The notes under the pieces are model-generated. The model ran no database searches. It saw only the letters and a program-made list of their open reading frames with translations, and had not been told where the DNA came from. Both the position numbers and the translations under genes were made by a program. A DNA stretch of 64,000 bases from Gnetum montanum (Eukaryota > Streptophyta > Gnetopsida > Gnetales > Gnetaceae), in NCBI GenBank assembly GCA_015680685.1, contig MNCI01007621.1, positions 1,216,801 to 1,280,800 on the forward strand, in the 5' to 3' direction. This document shows, in pieces, positions 24,390-35,200 of the stretch (the stretch's first letter is position 1; each line of letters starts with the position of its first letter).

Positions 24390-26635
24390 AGAGATGCGGA
24401 TGGATTTGGAGAATAATGTGGGTATGGAATGTTTCCCGAAGGAGAAGGAGTCCCAAAATACTCCTAAACTTGGTAGTAACGTGGAGGGTTTATGTGACCC
24501 ATAGAGTCACCTGGGGAAATCGGCTACTACCCAAAATAACCATAAGGATTAGGCTGTCGGTAAGGGTACTGATATTTCGGCGATGGCATTTCCCATGACT
24601 GTGGGTATTACCACTGCTGATGCTGTCCGAGGGGCTGTGGGGGACTTCCACTTGGATAATACGCTAGTGGTTGGTGGAACTGCCTTGGGTTACCTTGTGG
24701 ATAAGGCAACCTTCGGGATGTTTGTCATTGGTTGAGTCTTGGATTAAGCGCATACACCACAGACTCTTGTAGATGTGAGATAACAGGGCAACATCCCTTA
24801 GGATGTTCATAGTAGCAGACCCCACATCCACTATCATCGTCTGAATCAGAATCCTCAGCCACATCAGCGTTAGTGATTTTTCCCTTACCCTTGTTATGTG
24901 CAGGGCCTAAATCTCTCCACTTTTTCTTACCTTTGTCACTACTTTGTTCAACCTTGGACTCTTCTACAATTTTCAAGACTATTTTAATTCTTGAGTCTAA
25001 GGAACTCCATACATCGTCTACCTTAACCACTATTTCTGTTGTTACTTTTTGGATCGGCAAGGTTTTCCGGTTCACCAACTCTTCGAGTGGTGACTCATCC
25101 TCTTCATCACAAAATTTCACTCCCTTCTTTCGAAGGGAGGGATCGTGGTTGTACTCTTCCACACTTTCCCTTTTGCGTAGCTCACCTTCTTCATTTGCTA
25201 CTTGCTCCAACAAGCTTTGTACTTCATCGGCTCTAAGTTGTGAGAGTCTCCCTTAGGCGTAAGTCCCAAGAGTTCTCCTCGTTTCATTCCTTAGCCCATC
25301 CACGATGTGGCGAAGTTGATCCCGCTGAGCGTACCCATGGCCCGGGCAACGATGTAACAGTGTGTAGTAGCGGGCCATGGCAGCATCCAAGGGTTCGTGA
25401 TGACTTTGCTTCCAGCCTTGGATCTGCTTATGCAAACTGGACACTCTAGAGTACGTCTGATACTTTTCGTTGAACAATTCTAGCATCGTACTCCACCTCC
25501 TAATGGTTTTCGGTTCTAAGGACTAGTACCAGCTCTCTGCTTCCTTGGTGAGTGTCCTTGGGAACAACTTAAGTTTCTGCCACTCACTGTCTAAATTCTG
25601 CAAGGCACGGGCATCGTGGAATGCCTGTAAATGATTTTGCGGATCAGCATTATATCCCCCTTCAAATCGTGGGATATTGTTCATGTCTAATCGTTTGATC
25701 CGACTATCTTTCAAATGCCTTGTGGGAATCCTAACTGCCTCCGTTATGTCAAGCATACTTCGAGTTGTGAGTAGGGGCTCGTCATGATCATCTCTTTCAT
25801 GATGCCTGTGATGTCTGCGTTGTTCCCTAATCTCCCTACGTCCTTGCCCTTGTCCTCTCTCTCGACTTTCCCGTCGAGGTCTTTCATCTTTCTTACTTTT
25901 ATCCTCACCTTTATGTTCATGGTGGCTATGCCCAGATGTGAAAGGAGAGGGTGAGCGATGTGAAGAAGGGGAAGAAGAAGGGGAACCATCACCATGACGA
26001 TGTTTCTTGCCTTCTCTTCGGCTGCTATGGCCCCGATCGTTGTGACGATCAAAGTGCCCATCCTTGGCGTGAGTGGTTATTCCCTCTGTGAACAGCTGGT
26101 GTTCACGGGCATCAGAACTAGAGATATGGATCATTGATCGCAGATTCTGATATCCTTCCTCTTCACCATTATTAGGAGGGGGAACATCATTTGTTAAAGA
26201 ATCTGTGATAAGGGGTTCCTCATCTCCTATTTCACTAAGGACGTGTTGGGCCTTGCCCTTTAGAAAAGCATGTTGACTCTCCTTCCTTAAGTCTCTCATA
26301 CGTTGGGCATTAGTGGGATAGTAATCCCTCATGTCAAAATCTTCCGCAACGTATTCAGCGTAATGATCTTGCATGCCAATCTATGCCAAGGCATGGAAAA
26401 GCATGTGAGAGATTGATCGATCTAGGGGTAACACAATGTTACCTTGCAAATCTCTCCACCGCAGCTGTTCGTCCTAATGGTGAATAAAAGTAAAGTTGGG
26501 GATATACTCATCGGGATGAGTATATGTCATTTTATATTGTTTAGGACTTGGCTGATTTTGGTCATGTGTTTTAAGTTGTCGACTGTCTCGTGTATGATCC
26601 TTAGGTGGTGAGTTGCTCTTATGAGAAGAAGGCAT
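24390..26635 (-). pseudogene. Element B gag
   Basis: Starts at the ATG at 26635 (MPSSHKSNSPPK), 142 bases inside the primer-site end. N-terminal segment with PNFTFIHH and WRDLQGNIVLPLDRSIS, an Arg/Ser/His/Glu-rich linker (25744-26100), the gag core RLDMNNIPRFEGGYNADPQN ... WQKLKLFPRTL ... RWSTMLELFNEKYQTYSRV ... HIVDGLRNETRRTLG, an acidic linker, a compact zinc knuckle CGVCYYEHPKGCC near 24790-24830 (C-X2-C-X3-H, one residue shorter than the usual X4), and a Pro/Tyr-rich tail. Gag and Pol are in the same frame with no slip site seen. Stops such as TYA*GRL fall where element C has Gln (TAA from CAA). Confidence 0.9.
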
Positions 26636-26757
26636 TTTTAACCGGTGTGCTAATTTACCGTTAATTAAATTTTTATCTTGATTAACCCGAAGGTTCGTTA
26701 AGTCTCACAACGATGTGAGTGATATCCCTTATGTTCTATTCAGCGCATAAACACTTA

Positions 26758-26777
26758 GTCCCCGGCAACGGCGCCAA
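26758..26777 (-). other. Element B primer-binding site (tRNA-Asp)
   Basis: Sense TTGGCGCCGTTGCCGGGGAC directly following the LTR's CTCATCA. It is the best preserved copy of this site in the window and pairs with the 3' end of tRNA-Asp as I recall it. Confidence 0.93.
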
Positions 26778-26906
26778 TGATGAGTGGCGAGGTACCCCTA
26801 CACTCAACCATACGAAACGAGCGTAGCACGCCCGATCCAGTCAAACTCCGCAGACTAAATGCCTAAACGCCCCATGGAACACTTGGGGTTAATCATTCGT
26901 TGTCTT

Positions 26907-27361
26907 NNNNNNNNNNNNNNNNNNNNNNNNNNNNNNNNNNNNNNNNNNNNNNNNNNNNNNNNNNNNNNNNNNNNNNNNNNNNNNNNNNNNNNNNNNNNNN
27001 NNNNNNNNNNNNNNNNNNNNNNNNNNNNNNNNNNNNNNNNNNNNNNNNNNNNNNNNNNNNNNNNNNNNNNNNNNNNNNNNNNNNNNNNNNNNNNNNNNNN
27101 NNNNNNNNNNNNNNNNNNNNNNNNNNNNNNNNNNNNNNNNNNNNNNNNNNNNNNNNNNNNNNNNNNNNNNNNNNNNNNNNNNNNNNNNNNNNNNNNNNNN
27201 NNNNNNNNNNNNNNNNNNNNNNNNNNNNNNNNNNNNNNNNNNNNNNNNNNNNNNNNNNNNNNNNNNNNNNNNNNNNNNNNNNNNNNNNNNNNNNNNNNNN
27301 NNNNNNNNNNNNNNNNNNNNNNNNNNNNNNNNNNNNNNNNNNNNNNNNNNNNNNNNNNNNN
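26907..27361. other. Assembly gap
   Basis: 455 N inside the LTR. An additional single N is at 27466. Confidence 1.
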
Positions 27362-27390
27362 TAGGATGGGAAATAAGGGGAGTGCTACCT

Positions 27391-27401
27391 CTTATTTATA
27401 G
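27391..27401 (-). promoter_or_regulatory. Element B 5' LTR TATA box
   Basis: Plus CTTATTTATAG, sense CTATAAATAAG. It sits between the GATATC-rich U3 segment and the transcribed part. Confidence 0.75.
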
Positions 27402-27418
27402 ATTTGGCGACAGACCGG

Positions 27419-27520
27419 GATATCGGGTATGCGATATTGCAGGGGACGACGCAATATCGCGTATGNGAATATCGGGTATGCGATATTGCAGGGGACGACG
27501 CAATATCGCGTATGCGATAT
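27419..27520. repeat. Tandem duplication around a single N
   Basis: Two near-identical copies of about 48 bases (ATATCGGGTATGCGATATTG and onward) separated by the N at 27466. The partner LTR has no such duplication, so this is most likely an assembly join. Confidence 0.8.
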
Positions 27521-27549
27521 CGCAGCGGCCTCGATATCGCGTCTCATCA

Positions 27550-27821
27550 CACTGTTAATTAGCTTTCATTTAAATTGTTTCTATTTTTAGCAATTTTCTA
27601 CTTTTAGTAACATAAGACAAGTAACATCATTGATCATATGCCTTGATTATGTTTAACTATACAATATGAGCTAGTAAAATGTAATTAAGAAGACCATGAC
27701 CTACTATCAACCAATAAAACTAATAGACTTATAACCTAACACTTTCATATATTACGATAGGGTTTATGTGTACACTTGTAGACTTGTATGGTTGGATATG
27801 GAACATGCTTATCACTCATCA
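27550..27821 (+). repeat. Element G 5' LTR, right part
   Basis: Begins with B's target duplication CACTG and ends ATCACTCATCA. Segments such as ATCATATGCCTTGATTATG and TGTATGGTTGGATAT align with the reverse complement of the element A and B LTR starts, which fixes the orientation as plus. Confidence 0.78.
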
Positions 27822-27841
27822 TTGATGCTATTACTAGGAGA
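27822..27841 (+). other. Element G primer-binding site, decayed tRNA-Asp type
   Basis: TTGATGCTATTACTAGGAG follows the LTR end CTCATCA directly. Against element B's site it differs at nine of 19 positions, eight of them C-to-T or G-to-A. Confidence 0.75.
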
Positions 27842-27961
27842 AGACATTAGATATTTAGAAGTAGTCAAAACCTTAGAATATCACTATAGTTGTTAATAAT
27901 GATCTAACTTTCTTATCTTAAAACTATATCAAAAAAGGCACATACACTATCAATTATTAAT

Positions 27962-29520
27962 ATGGCTTTATCTCATAGATTTGATAGTCTTAGGTTAGAT
28001 AGAAATGAAGATAGAACCCAACCTATGGACCCATAAGCATGGTAGTTTCCACAAACAAGTCTGAATCATGATGCTCATAATGATCCATTTGATTTAAACT
28101 TTACATTTATCTTCCACCAAGATGAACTCTAATGGAGAAACCATAGGAACAATGTTATTTACATTCTTGATAGAGTAGATTCATTCATGTTACGAGCTTT
28201 CATAACCAATGCTCAGTTAGATCATGTAACAAAAGGCTTTTGCATAAAAAAGAATGTGGTAAGACCTTATCAAACTAATCCTACCTAACACAATGTAGAT
28301 CAATAACAAGGATAACAACATTAGTTCATAAATTATAAACACAATATCCCATCAAAATGAAGTTTAAGCAAGTAGAAGATAAGGCCTATCAAGTCTATGA
28401 GAAAGAATGATCAATTCCTCCCAAGTATACTCCATGCCACCCTAAGCACACCATATTCAAATTCAATGAGGAGGCATGAAACATCACCACATGATACTCG
28501 CTAAGAATGAATTATATTGAAGATGAAGGGAATCATAAATTAAGAGGACCCCATAGACATAAAGACCCTAGCAAAGGAGCAAGGCACAAGAAGAGAAATC
28601 ATAGAGAAAAGAAAAGTTGACACATTAATGACTCCTTACTATTAGATGACTTAGACACTGGTAATAGAAGAAAAGTGGAACATAATCCAAGAAGAGGAAC
28701 AGATAGATAGAGCTAATATAAAATAGAAAAAGAATGTAATAATGATCTAGATAGGTTAAAAATTGATATATTACATATGATTACTAGGAATGCACTATTG
28801 TTGATTACAAGAAGCATGATTCATATTAGAGAGGTAGTGTACATTCCATTCAATCATCAACATGAGAGCCACATCAAGAGGCTTAAGATTAACACTATGC
28901 TATAATTCAGGGGAAGGTATAATGTTGGTCCACATAATTATTTACAAGTCTTCTATGATGCTTATGTCTTACATCATATTGAAAATAAGTGGTAAAAATT
29001 AAAGTTTTTTTTCTAGAACTTTAATAAAGAAGACCAAAAAATTAGTATAGGTCTCTAAAGCCAAACTTCATCCAAAGGTGTAACACTATGATAGAAGTAT
29101 TGAATGAAAAGTACTAAACTTGCACTCACTTTCCTAGTTTAAGGAAATAAATCCAAGGGTAGAAGTAAGGTAATCATAAGTCATTAGATGTATCCTTAGG
29201 TACATACTACCTTTGACTTCATAGATGCCCAAGGCTTCTCTTAGAAAGAGCAATTATGCCACACTTTTGATGGGTTAAGAAACAAAACATGTGAGACCCT
29301 TAAAATGCTTACCCAAGAATAATTATTTCAATTGAAGGTCTATCATATTCAAAATTAAGAGATTAGATAGCTTTAGAGGAAGAATAGTTAAGAAAATGAG
29401 AATGTATAGAGGAATACAAGGTAAAAATCTATGAACCTTAACAGATGGAAATACTTAAGAAGCTTGTTCAACAAAAGGCCTTATCAATTCAAAAAATAAT
29501 CTCAAAAATAGTGGTAAATA
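27962..29520 (+). pseudogene. Element G gag remnant
   Basis: ATG at 27962 (MALSHRFDSLRLD), 140 bases from the primer site, the same spacing as in B. LNFTFIFHQDEL*WRNHRNN ... ILDRVDS aligns with B's NFTFIHH*DEQLRWRDLQGN ... PLDRSIS; later RLKINTML*FRGRYNVGPHN and LCHTFDGLRNKTCETLKM match the gag core. Many stops, mostly TAA/TAG where Gln or Trp is expected, plus frameshifts. Confidence 0.75.
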
Positions 29521-29719
29521 TCAACAAAATATGGGATTTTTTTGGTATATTATAAAACATTCATCATACAAAAATTTACTATATCCAAGTTCAAGCATGA
29601 ATCTTATCTCAAAAGAAATGTAAGCTTGGAACCTGCCTCCACAAAAGGAAGGTAATATTAGGTTAGAGCTAGTGGATTGATCAATCACAATACCTCTAGG
29701 AAAGGCTGAATATTCTTTT

Positions 29720-29980
29720 ACCACTATTAATGGATGCTCCTATTCTAGTAATTTTCTAGTAATTCATATTGATGGTAATAAGGGTAACTTTCCTATCATT
29801 ATGGGATGGACATGCGTAAGTACAATTGATGTAAAGTTCGAATTAAAGACCTATTCTTGGAGATTATCAAGAAGAATGAACATGACATAATTGAGAGAAA
29901 AAGAGTTCTATGCATTAGCTATGATAAATCAGGATGCAACTTTATGTAGAAAATCTAGAATGTGTTAGGATATGGCTTAT
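29720..29980 (+). pseudogene. Element G protease-downstream fragment
   Basis: LVIHIDGNKGNFPIIMGW and STIDVKFELKT align with FLVIQINNDKGDFPIIMGRA and NTIDARLGIHN of element B. The DSG loop itself is not readable. The protein similarity stops abruptly at about 29980, where the duplicated gag segment begins. Confidence 0.7.
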
Positions 29981-29984
29981 AGGG

Positions 29985-30930
29985 CCTAGAAGAAGGAACA
30001 ATCAAATTTCTCCCAAGTCTACTTCATGTCACACTAAGTACACCATATTTAGATTCAATGAGGAGAAGTTATGAAACAACACCATACAATTCTCTCTAAG
30101 AATGTAGTTTGCTAAAGATGAAGGAGATTATGAATTAAGAGGACCTCATAAACACATATTAAGGTGTGAGGATAAAGATTACAAATAAAGAGAAAGCTAG
30201 CATGTTAACTCTAATGACTTATTCCTATCAGATGTTTCAAACACTTGTGATAGAGGAAAATTTAAACATAATCCAAAAAGAAGAATGAATAGATAGGGTT
30301 GAAATGAAATAGAATAAGAATGTAATGGTGATCTATACAAGTTAGAAATATATATATTGCAGGTGAGTAGTGGTAATGAGCTATTGTTGATTATAAGAAG
30401 CATGATTCATATTAGAGAGATAGTGCATATTATAGTCATGCAGCAGCATGATAGCTACATCAAAAGAATTGACATGAACACTATGTCATGATTCAAGGGA
30501 AGCTATAATATTGATTCTTAGAATTTTTTACAAGCCTTCTAATGATGCTTATATCTTATAAAATATTGAAAATAAGTGGTAGAAATTGAAGTTGTGTCTT
30601 AAAACCTTAATAAAGAAGATAAAAATGAATATAGATCTCTAAAGCCAAAATTTATCCAAAGGTGGACCACCATGATAGAAGTTTGTAATGAAAAGTACTA
30701 AACATACACTTATTTTTCCAATTTAAAAAACTAAATCCATGAGCAAATGTAAGATAATCATGAGTCATTAGATGCAGTCTTTGATAGATATTACCTTCTA
30801 CTTCATAGATGCCCAAGGCATGACTTCTCTTAGAAAGAATAATTATATCACATTTTTGATGGATTGAGGAACAAAAAATGTGAGATCCTTGAAATGTTTA
30901 CCTTGTGGATTGTTGAAATTAGAAGAAGAA
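29985..30930 (+). repeat. Second copy of element G gag segment
   Basis: TCCCAAGTCTACTTCATGTC, ACCATATTTAGATTCAATGA, DSYIKRIDMNTMS and NEKY*TYTYF repeat, with divergence, the segment at about 28380-29290. The order is gag, protease, gag again in the same direction, a period of about 1.6 kb. Either an internal tandem duplication or two related elements joined by recombination. Confidence 0.72.
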
Positions 30931-31079
30931 AATGAATAAGTTCTAAAATAAAATATAAAATTCAAACTTAATGTTGGAAATAGCAAAAAAGAAATGCACA
31001 AAAGAACACACTCATCAATATTCATGGTAAAGCTCACCATTTTCAATTAGCTAAAATTAAATGGATAAGAAAACATAAA

Positions 31080-32124
31080 GTTATATTTGTGCATTAAGTC
31101 TATCGTCTAGGTGTGTTTCAAAGTGTTCAGTGGTGGGGAATGTATGGTGAAAACACCCTTGCTTGATGCATGATGGTGCATGCTTGTTGACAAAACCCTA
31201 GTGGCGAAACACTCGATGCATTACCAGACATAGCACATTGATTACATGGTTAAAAACTATATATAAAGGAGGAAAGCTTAAAATTTTCTTCCATTTCCAA
31301 TTTTTTTTATATAAGAGCTTCTCTTCCTCCCTTGTGTAAGTGTGTAAGTTATTGCTTTTAGTATTTTTGGATCATTGCTTCATTATACAACAAGACTCTA
31401 TTGGAGTATTGCCATGCTTTTGTAGCCTAGAACCATTTGATTGATGCAAAGTTAAGTGTTTGTATGATGAATAAAGCTCATTTTGATTTCCTTAAATTTT
31501 CTAATTTTATTTTATAGAACATTGATAAGGACATCTTATTAATAAATTTATTTATTAGATTTATAAATTATAATTGAATTAATTCTCTTAGAGAGATTAA
31601 CTTAGTTATATGAAATTTATGATGATTCTGCCTTTCATGAGGACGTCATACCTATGTAGAATGGTGTTGGCCCATCAAGGGTGTAGTTGAGGAGATTTTA
31701 TCACTTTCATGTATTAGTGTTGCATGTGTCGCATAAGGGATTGCAACATAATTTACGTGTGTATTTGATTTTCATGTCACACCTATCTCACAAGGGATTA
31801 TGACATGAGGGAATATTTTATGTCTTTTTTCTATGTGAATGTTACACCTATTACACAATGGATTGCAATAAGTTTTGATTATTACTTTATTCTTTATACT
31901 TATAAAATATATTAAAATTATAAAAAAATATTATCTTCCTATCATGGCAACATGGGTTTTCTCAATTTTATTATATGTACCATATTATTTTATTTATTTA
32001 ATGTAACAATATATCCAAGTAAACTTTGCAATTCACATTCTCATCATGTTTGGTATTTATGACCAGTTTGCTACGCGTACCATTGATAGACCTCTTGTGG
32101 TCTCAGCCAAAAGGACTCCTATCA
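31080..32124 (+). repeat. Element F 5' LTR (left edge approximate)
   Basis: The right edge is defined by CTATCA followed by a tRNA-Asp-like primer site. A TATA box (CTATATATAAAGG) lies near 31256. Bases 31400-32124 are repeated at 63041-63745. The left edge was not resolved. Confidence 0.65.
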
Positions 32125-32144
32125 TTGGTGTCTTTCTTAGGAAA
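32125..32144 (+). other. Element F primer-binding site, decayed
   Basis: TTGGTGTCTTTCTTAGGA follows the LTR end. Most differences from element B's site are C-to-T or G-to-A, so tRNA-Asp is the likely primer. Confidence 0.6.
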
Positions 32145-32231
32145 GATGTTTGTGAATTGCTTATTTTACTTAGTACATTTGCAATTTTTCTTAGTTCTTG
32201 ATTTTGTAGGAAATAAAGAACCAAAGTAATC

Positions 32232-33921
32232 ATGCCTAAATTAAATAATGAAATTAAATTAAAGAAGAAAACTCTTTTGATTCAAATCACTTTAAAAAAT
32301 ATGGTGAATGAAGAAACATCTTCCATTATGATGAAATTTCATCAAGCAAATTTGGAACAATGATGTGATGCATATGGAGGATTTTGTAGAGAGCCTAGGG
32401 AATCTGCACTTACTGCCTTTAAGGAGTCTTTATCCAATCAAGGCTTCATTGAGGATTTAGCAAATTATGAACCCATGTTACCTCAACAATCAAAGTATGT
32501 TGCTCATGAGAAGCAAGAGCTTCATGATATAATTGCAAAGTAAGAGTATGAATGCATACATTCTAAGAAGCAAGCAGGACCTTCTCCTAGACACTCTCAT
32601 TACTATAAACTAAATGATTCTAGGGAAAGGAAGTCCATGCATCTTTTTCCACAAGGTCTAAGTTATAATTTTTGGTGATTTAGATGAACCATTATTCTCA
32701 TGGACCTACCATGATTAAGTTCATGAAGTGGTTTGCATCCCATCTATAAGCATTGAGAAGAGCAAAATCAAAAATATTGATATGACTAACATTTCTATAT
32801 TTAATGGGTAGTCAAATGATTATTTTCAACTTCATGTTTGAACATTATGTATTACTTGTGAACTACAAGGATTGAACAATGAGTGGAAGAAACTTCATAT
32901 TTTCCCTAATATGCTCACTGATCATGCTAAAACATGGTATCAAGATCGACACCCAATTCCATCTCCTCTTGGGTAGATATGTTAAAAGCTTTTAATGTTA
33001 GGTTTCAATCTGATGTTTGAATTGCAAATCTTAGAAAAAATTTAGCAAGATGAAAGTATGATATCAATGAATCATTGGATGTGGTCATAAAATGGTATAG
33101 TTACATGCTTAATCAGTGTTTGAATCATGGGTTTAGCAAACATAATTAATTAATGCACTTGGTAGAAGGACTACGACCACAAACTTGTATAAGCATGGAT
33201 ATATATGTTATGGGAAATCTCTACCAAATGCTAGTGGTCCAAATTGCAACTATGTTGGATGCAATGGCTAGATTAGAAGGTGAATGACATAAGCATGCTA
33301 ACATAAACAAAATGTAACACAAATTTCCAATATCAAAAGGACATGAAGAATGTTGACTATAAGATTCAACCTTTTGAGGTTATTAAAGTCCTTATGTAAG
33401 AAAGCATATGAACCAAGAAGACTTTATAAAATCTTACAAATGTACTTGACAAGGTTTGGAATGTATTAAATAAAAAGATGACTGCAGGTCTTAAGGATTT
33501 GAAAATTAAAGTTATTAAAGTACCTATAAAGGCAATTACACTGTAAGGTGAGAGTGGTAAGAGGTGTTACCATGATCAAATTTCTTATCCTTGTGGTTCA
33601 TTTCTTCAGCCACAACAACATCAATAAGGGATGGAGCCTAATCCATAGAACTTGGCACCTTGGAGTGCTCCCTTTACATTGCAACAATGTTTGTCATGTT
33701 ATCCTTCTTCCTATCAAGGAACATTACAAGCTATGAAACAAATACCTCAAGTAATGATCCAACAACAATATCCATATCCATCACAACTATCTTAACAACC
33801 ATAGGTCCAATAATTTTTATTATGGTCCTTTGTACCATTACAAAGAATATTTCAAATTAGCCATAGTAGGAACAAGTCCAGTTTTTTAATATAATGTACT
33901 ACCCTCATTTTCCATCATCAT
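32232..33921 (+). pseudogene. Element F gag remnant, part 1
   Basis: ATG at 32232 (MPKLNNEIKLKKKTLLIQIT). Gag core: IKNIDMTNISIFNG, LNNEWKKLHIFPNMLTDHAK, TWYQ; the same motif order as in A-C gag but distant in sequence. Frameshifts and TAG/TAA stops. Followed by a Pro/Gln-rich stretch, then cut by solo LTR D. Confidence 0.72.
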
Positions 33922-34813
33922 TGATGAGTGGCGAGGTACCCCTACACTCAACCATACGAATACGAGGGTGACACGCATGATCTGGTCAAACTCTGCAGAC
34001 GGACTAGTTGTGGCATCTAAATAGTTAGCCTTAGGTTGCAGTTCATTATCTTCCCACCTGGACTAGTATTAGCTTTGTCACGTATGGTTTAGTCTAGAGT
34101 GAGGTGTATGATGGGTTTTCTAATCTAATGCTACTCCTGAAGGCAATGGAAGATAATATTAACTAAGCTAAGAGAGAAAGGGTGAGAGAATCTAATCTAG
34201 CCTAAGTGCGATGAGCATCCATTCCTTGATTATTCGTACACATCTTGGACTTCATGCATGACTACCACTGGGATTACCAAGCGTAGATCCTAGGTATGCT
34301 ACTGGGTTACCAAGTAGTCACACTTAAATGCTCGTAATCAAGTTGTACTCATTCCACATTTAACATGAGTTTTAGGGTGAGAGAGATTAACTAGGAAAAT
34401 AGTAAATAAAAATAATAATTAATTAATTAATTAATTAAACTAAGTGAATGCTTCAATGATGAAGTAATCTCAACTTTATTTTTGGTCATGTGCGTGTCCA
34501 AGTACGTCATACTCGAATAAAGGATGTTGTACAATTACAATCACCACAGTGTGGGCATACACTGGGAAATATTCTAACTCTGGAATGATAAAACTACAAG
34601 AGTCTAGCTAAGGGTCTCAATCTAAGTGCCTAAAACTGGGAAAGCCACCTCTTATTTATAGGAATTGAGGCAGGCCACGATATCACGTACGCGATATCGC
34701 ATCGCAGTTGCGATATTGCATACGTGATATCGCAGCACATGCGATATCACAGCTGTGATATCACTACATCACAGCCACTATGATATCACAGCCAGCAAAT
34801 TCATGACTCATCA
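33922..34813 (-). mobile_element. Element D: solo LTR
   Basis: 892 bases, TGATGAGTGGCG...GACTCATCA, flanked by the perfect duplication ATCAT (33917-33921 and 34814-34818), with no internal region. It is most like the LTRs of element C (shared CATACGAATAC, GACGGACTAGTTGTGG and TGATTATTCGTACACATCTT). Contains a TATA box (34651-34661), a (TTAA)n run near 34420 and the GATATC-rich segment (34675-34795). Formed by recombination between two LTRs of a former full element. Confidence 0.95.
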
Positions 34814-35200
34814 ATCATACACTATTGGATAGTATCACAATAATCATGTTCCTTCTATGACAAGAAATTCATCATCTCATAAACAAAAGTATTTTCACAA
34901 GAAAAAGAAGGGAACAAATGTTAGTGAGGATTCATGCTCATTCATGACTTTATCATCATTTTCCAAGAGATAGAATCAAGGAGGCCATATTTCTATAGAT
35001 CGAGAAAATGAGGTTTCTACTTCTTCCTCAAATAGATGCAAAGGGAAAACATTTACAAGTGAAAGAAAGAAAACTTTGCCTTTGAAATTCAACCATCTAG
35101 GCCAATGCTTGGGATGCTACTAAGCATCTTAATCACCTCCTCAACCATTTAGCTATGTTGATCAAAAAGATGGTTGTCAAGTACTATCCTTGCACTTAGT
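34814..35200 (+). pseudogene. Element F gag remnant, part 2
   Basis: Continues after D with a basic stretch (SSHKQKYFHKKKKGTNVSED), as in a gag tail. No protease or pol follows. Confidence 0.5.

Larger units (their letters stand above)
17470..27549 (-). mobile_element. Element B: Athila-like Ty3/gypsy retrotransposon with gag-pol but no ORF3
   Basis: LTRs at 17470-18451 and 26778-27549, flanked by the perfect duplication CACTG (17465-17469 and 27550-27554). Gag, protease, reverse transcriptase, RNase H and integrase read in a single minus-strand frame from the ATG at 26635 to 20420, broken by about 17 stop codons and no frameshift that I can find. ORF3, present in A and C, is absent. In the first 130 bases the LTRs differ at about seven positions, so the insertion is younger than A. 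It sits inside the 5' LTR of element G. Fatal losses: one Asp of the MDD box and two integrase residues. Confidence 0.95.
26778..27549 (-). repeat. Element B 5' LTR, interrupted by an assembly gap
   Basis: Starts TGATGAGTGGCG and ends GCGTCTCATCA. 455 N (26907-27361) replace its middle; the true length is likely near the 982 bases of the partner. After the gap it contains a TATA box and a GATATC-rich segment with a suspicious duplication. Confidence 0.92.

Noticed and set aside
24873-25256. Plus-strand 127-residue frame in element B
   Set aside because: Antisense shadow of the acidic gag linker, which matches element C in the minus frame.
26859-27401. Open frames across the second N gap
   Set aside because: They fall inside an LTR and are mostly N.
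31011-31017. CTCATCA as the end of a 3' LTR of element G
   Set aside because: The preceding 100 bases do not resemble the family LTR and no GCAAT duplication follows.
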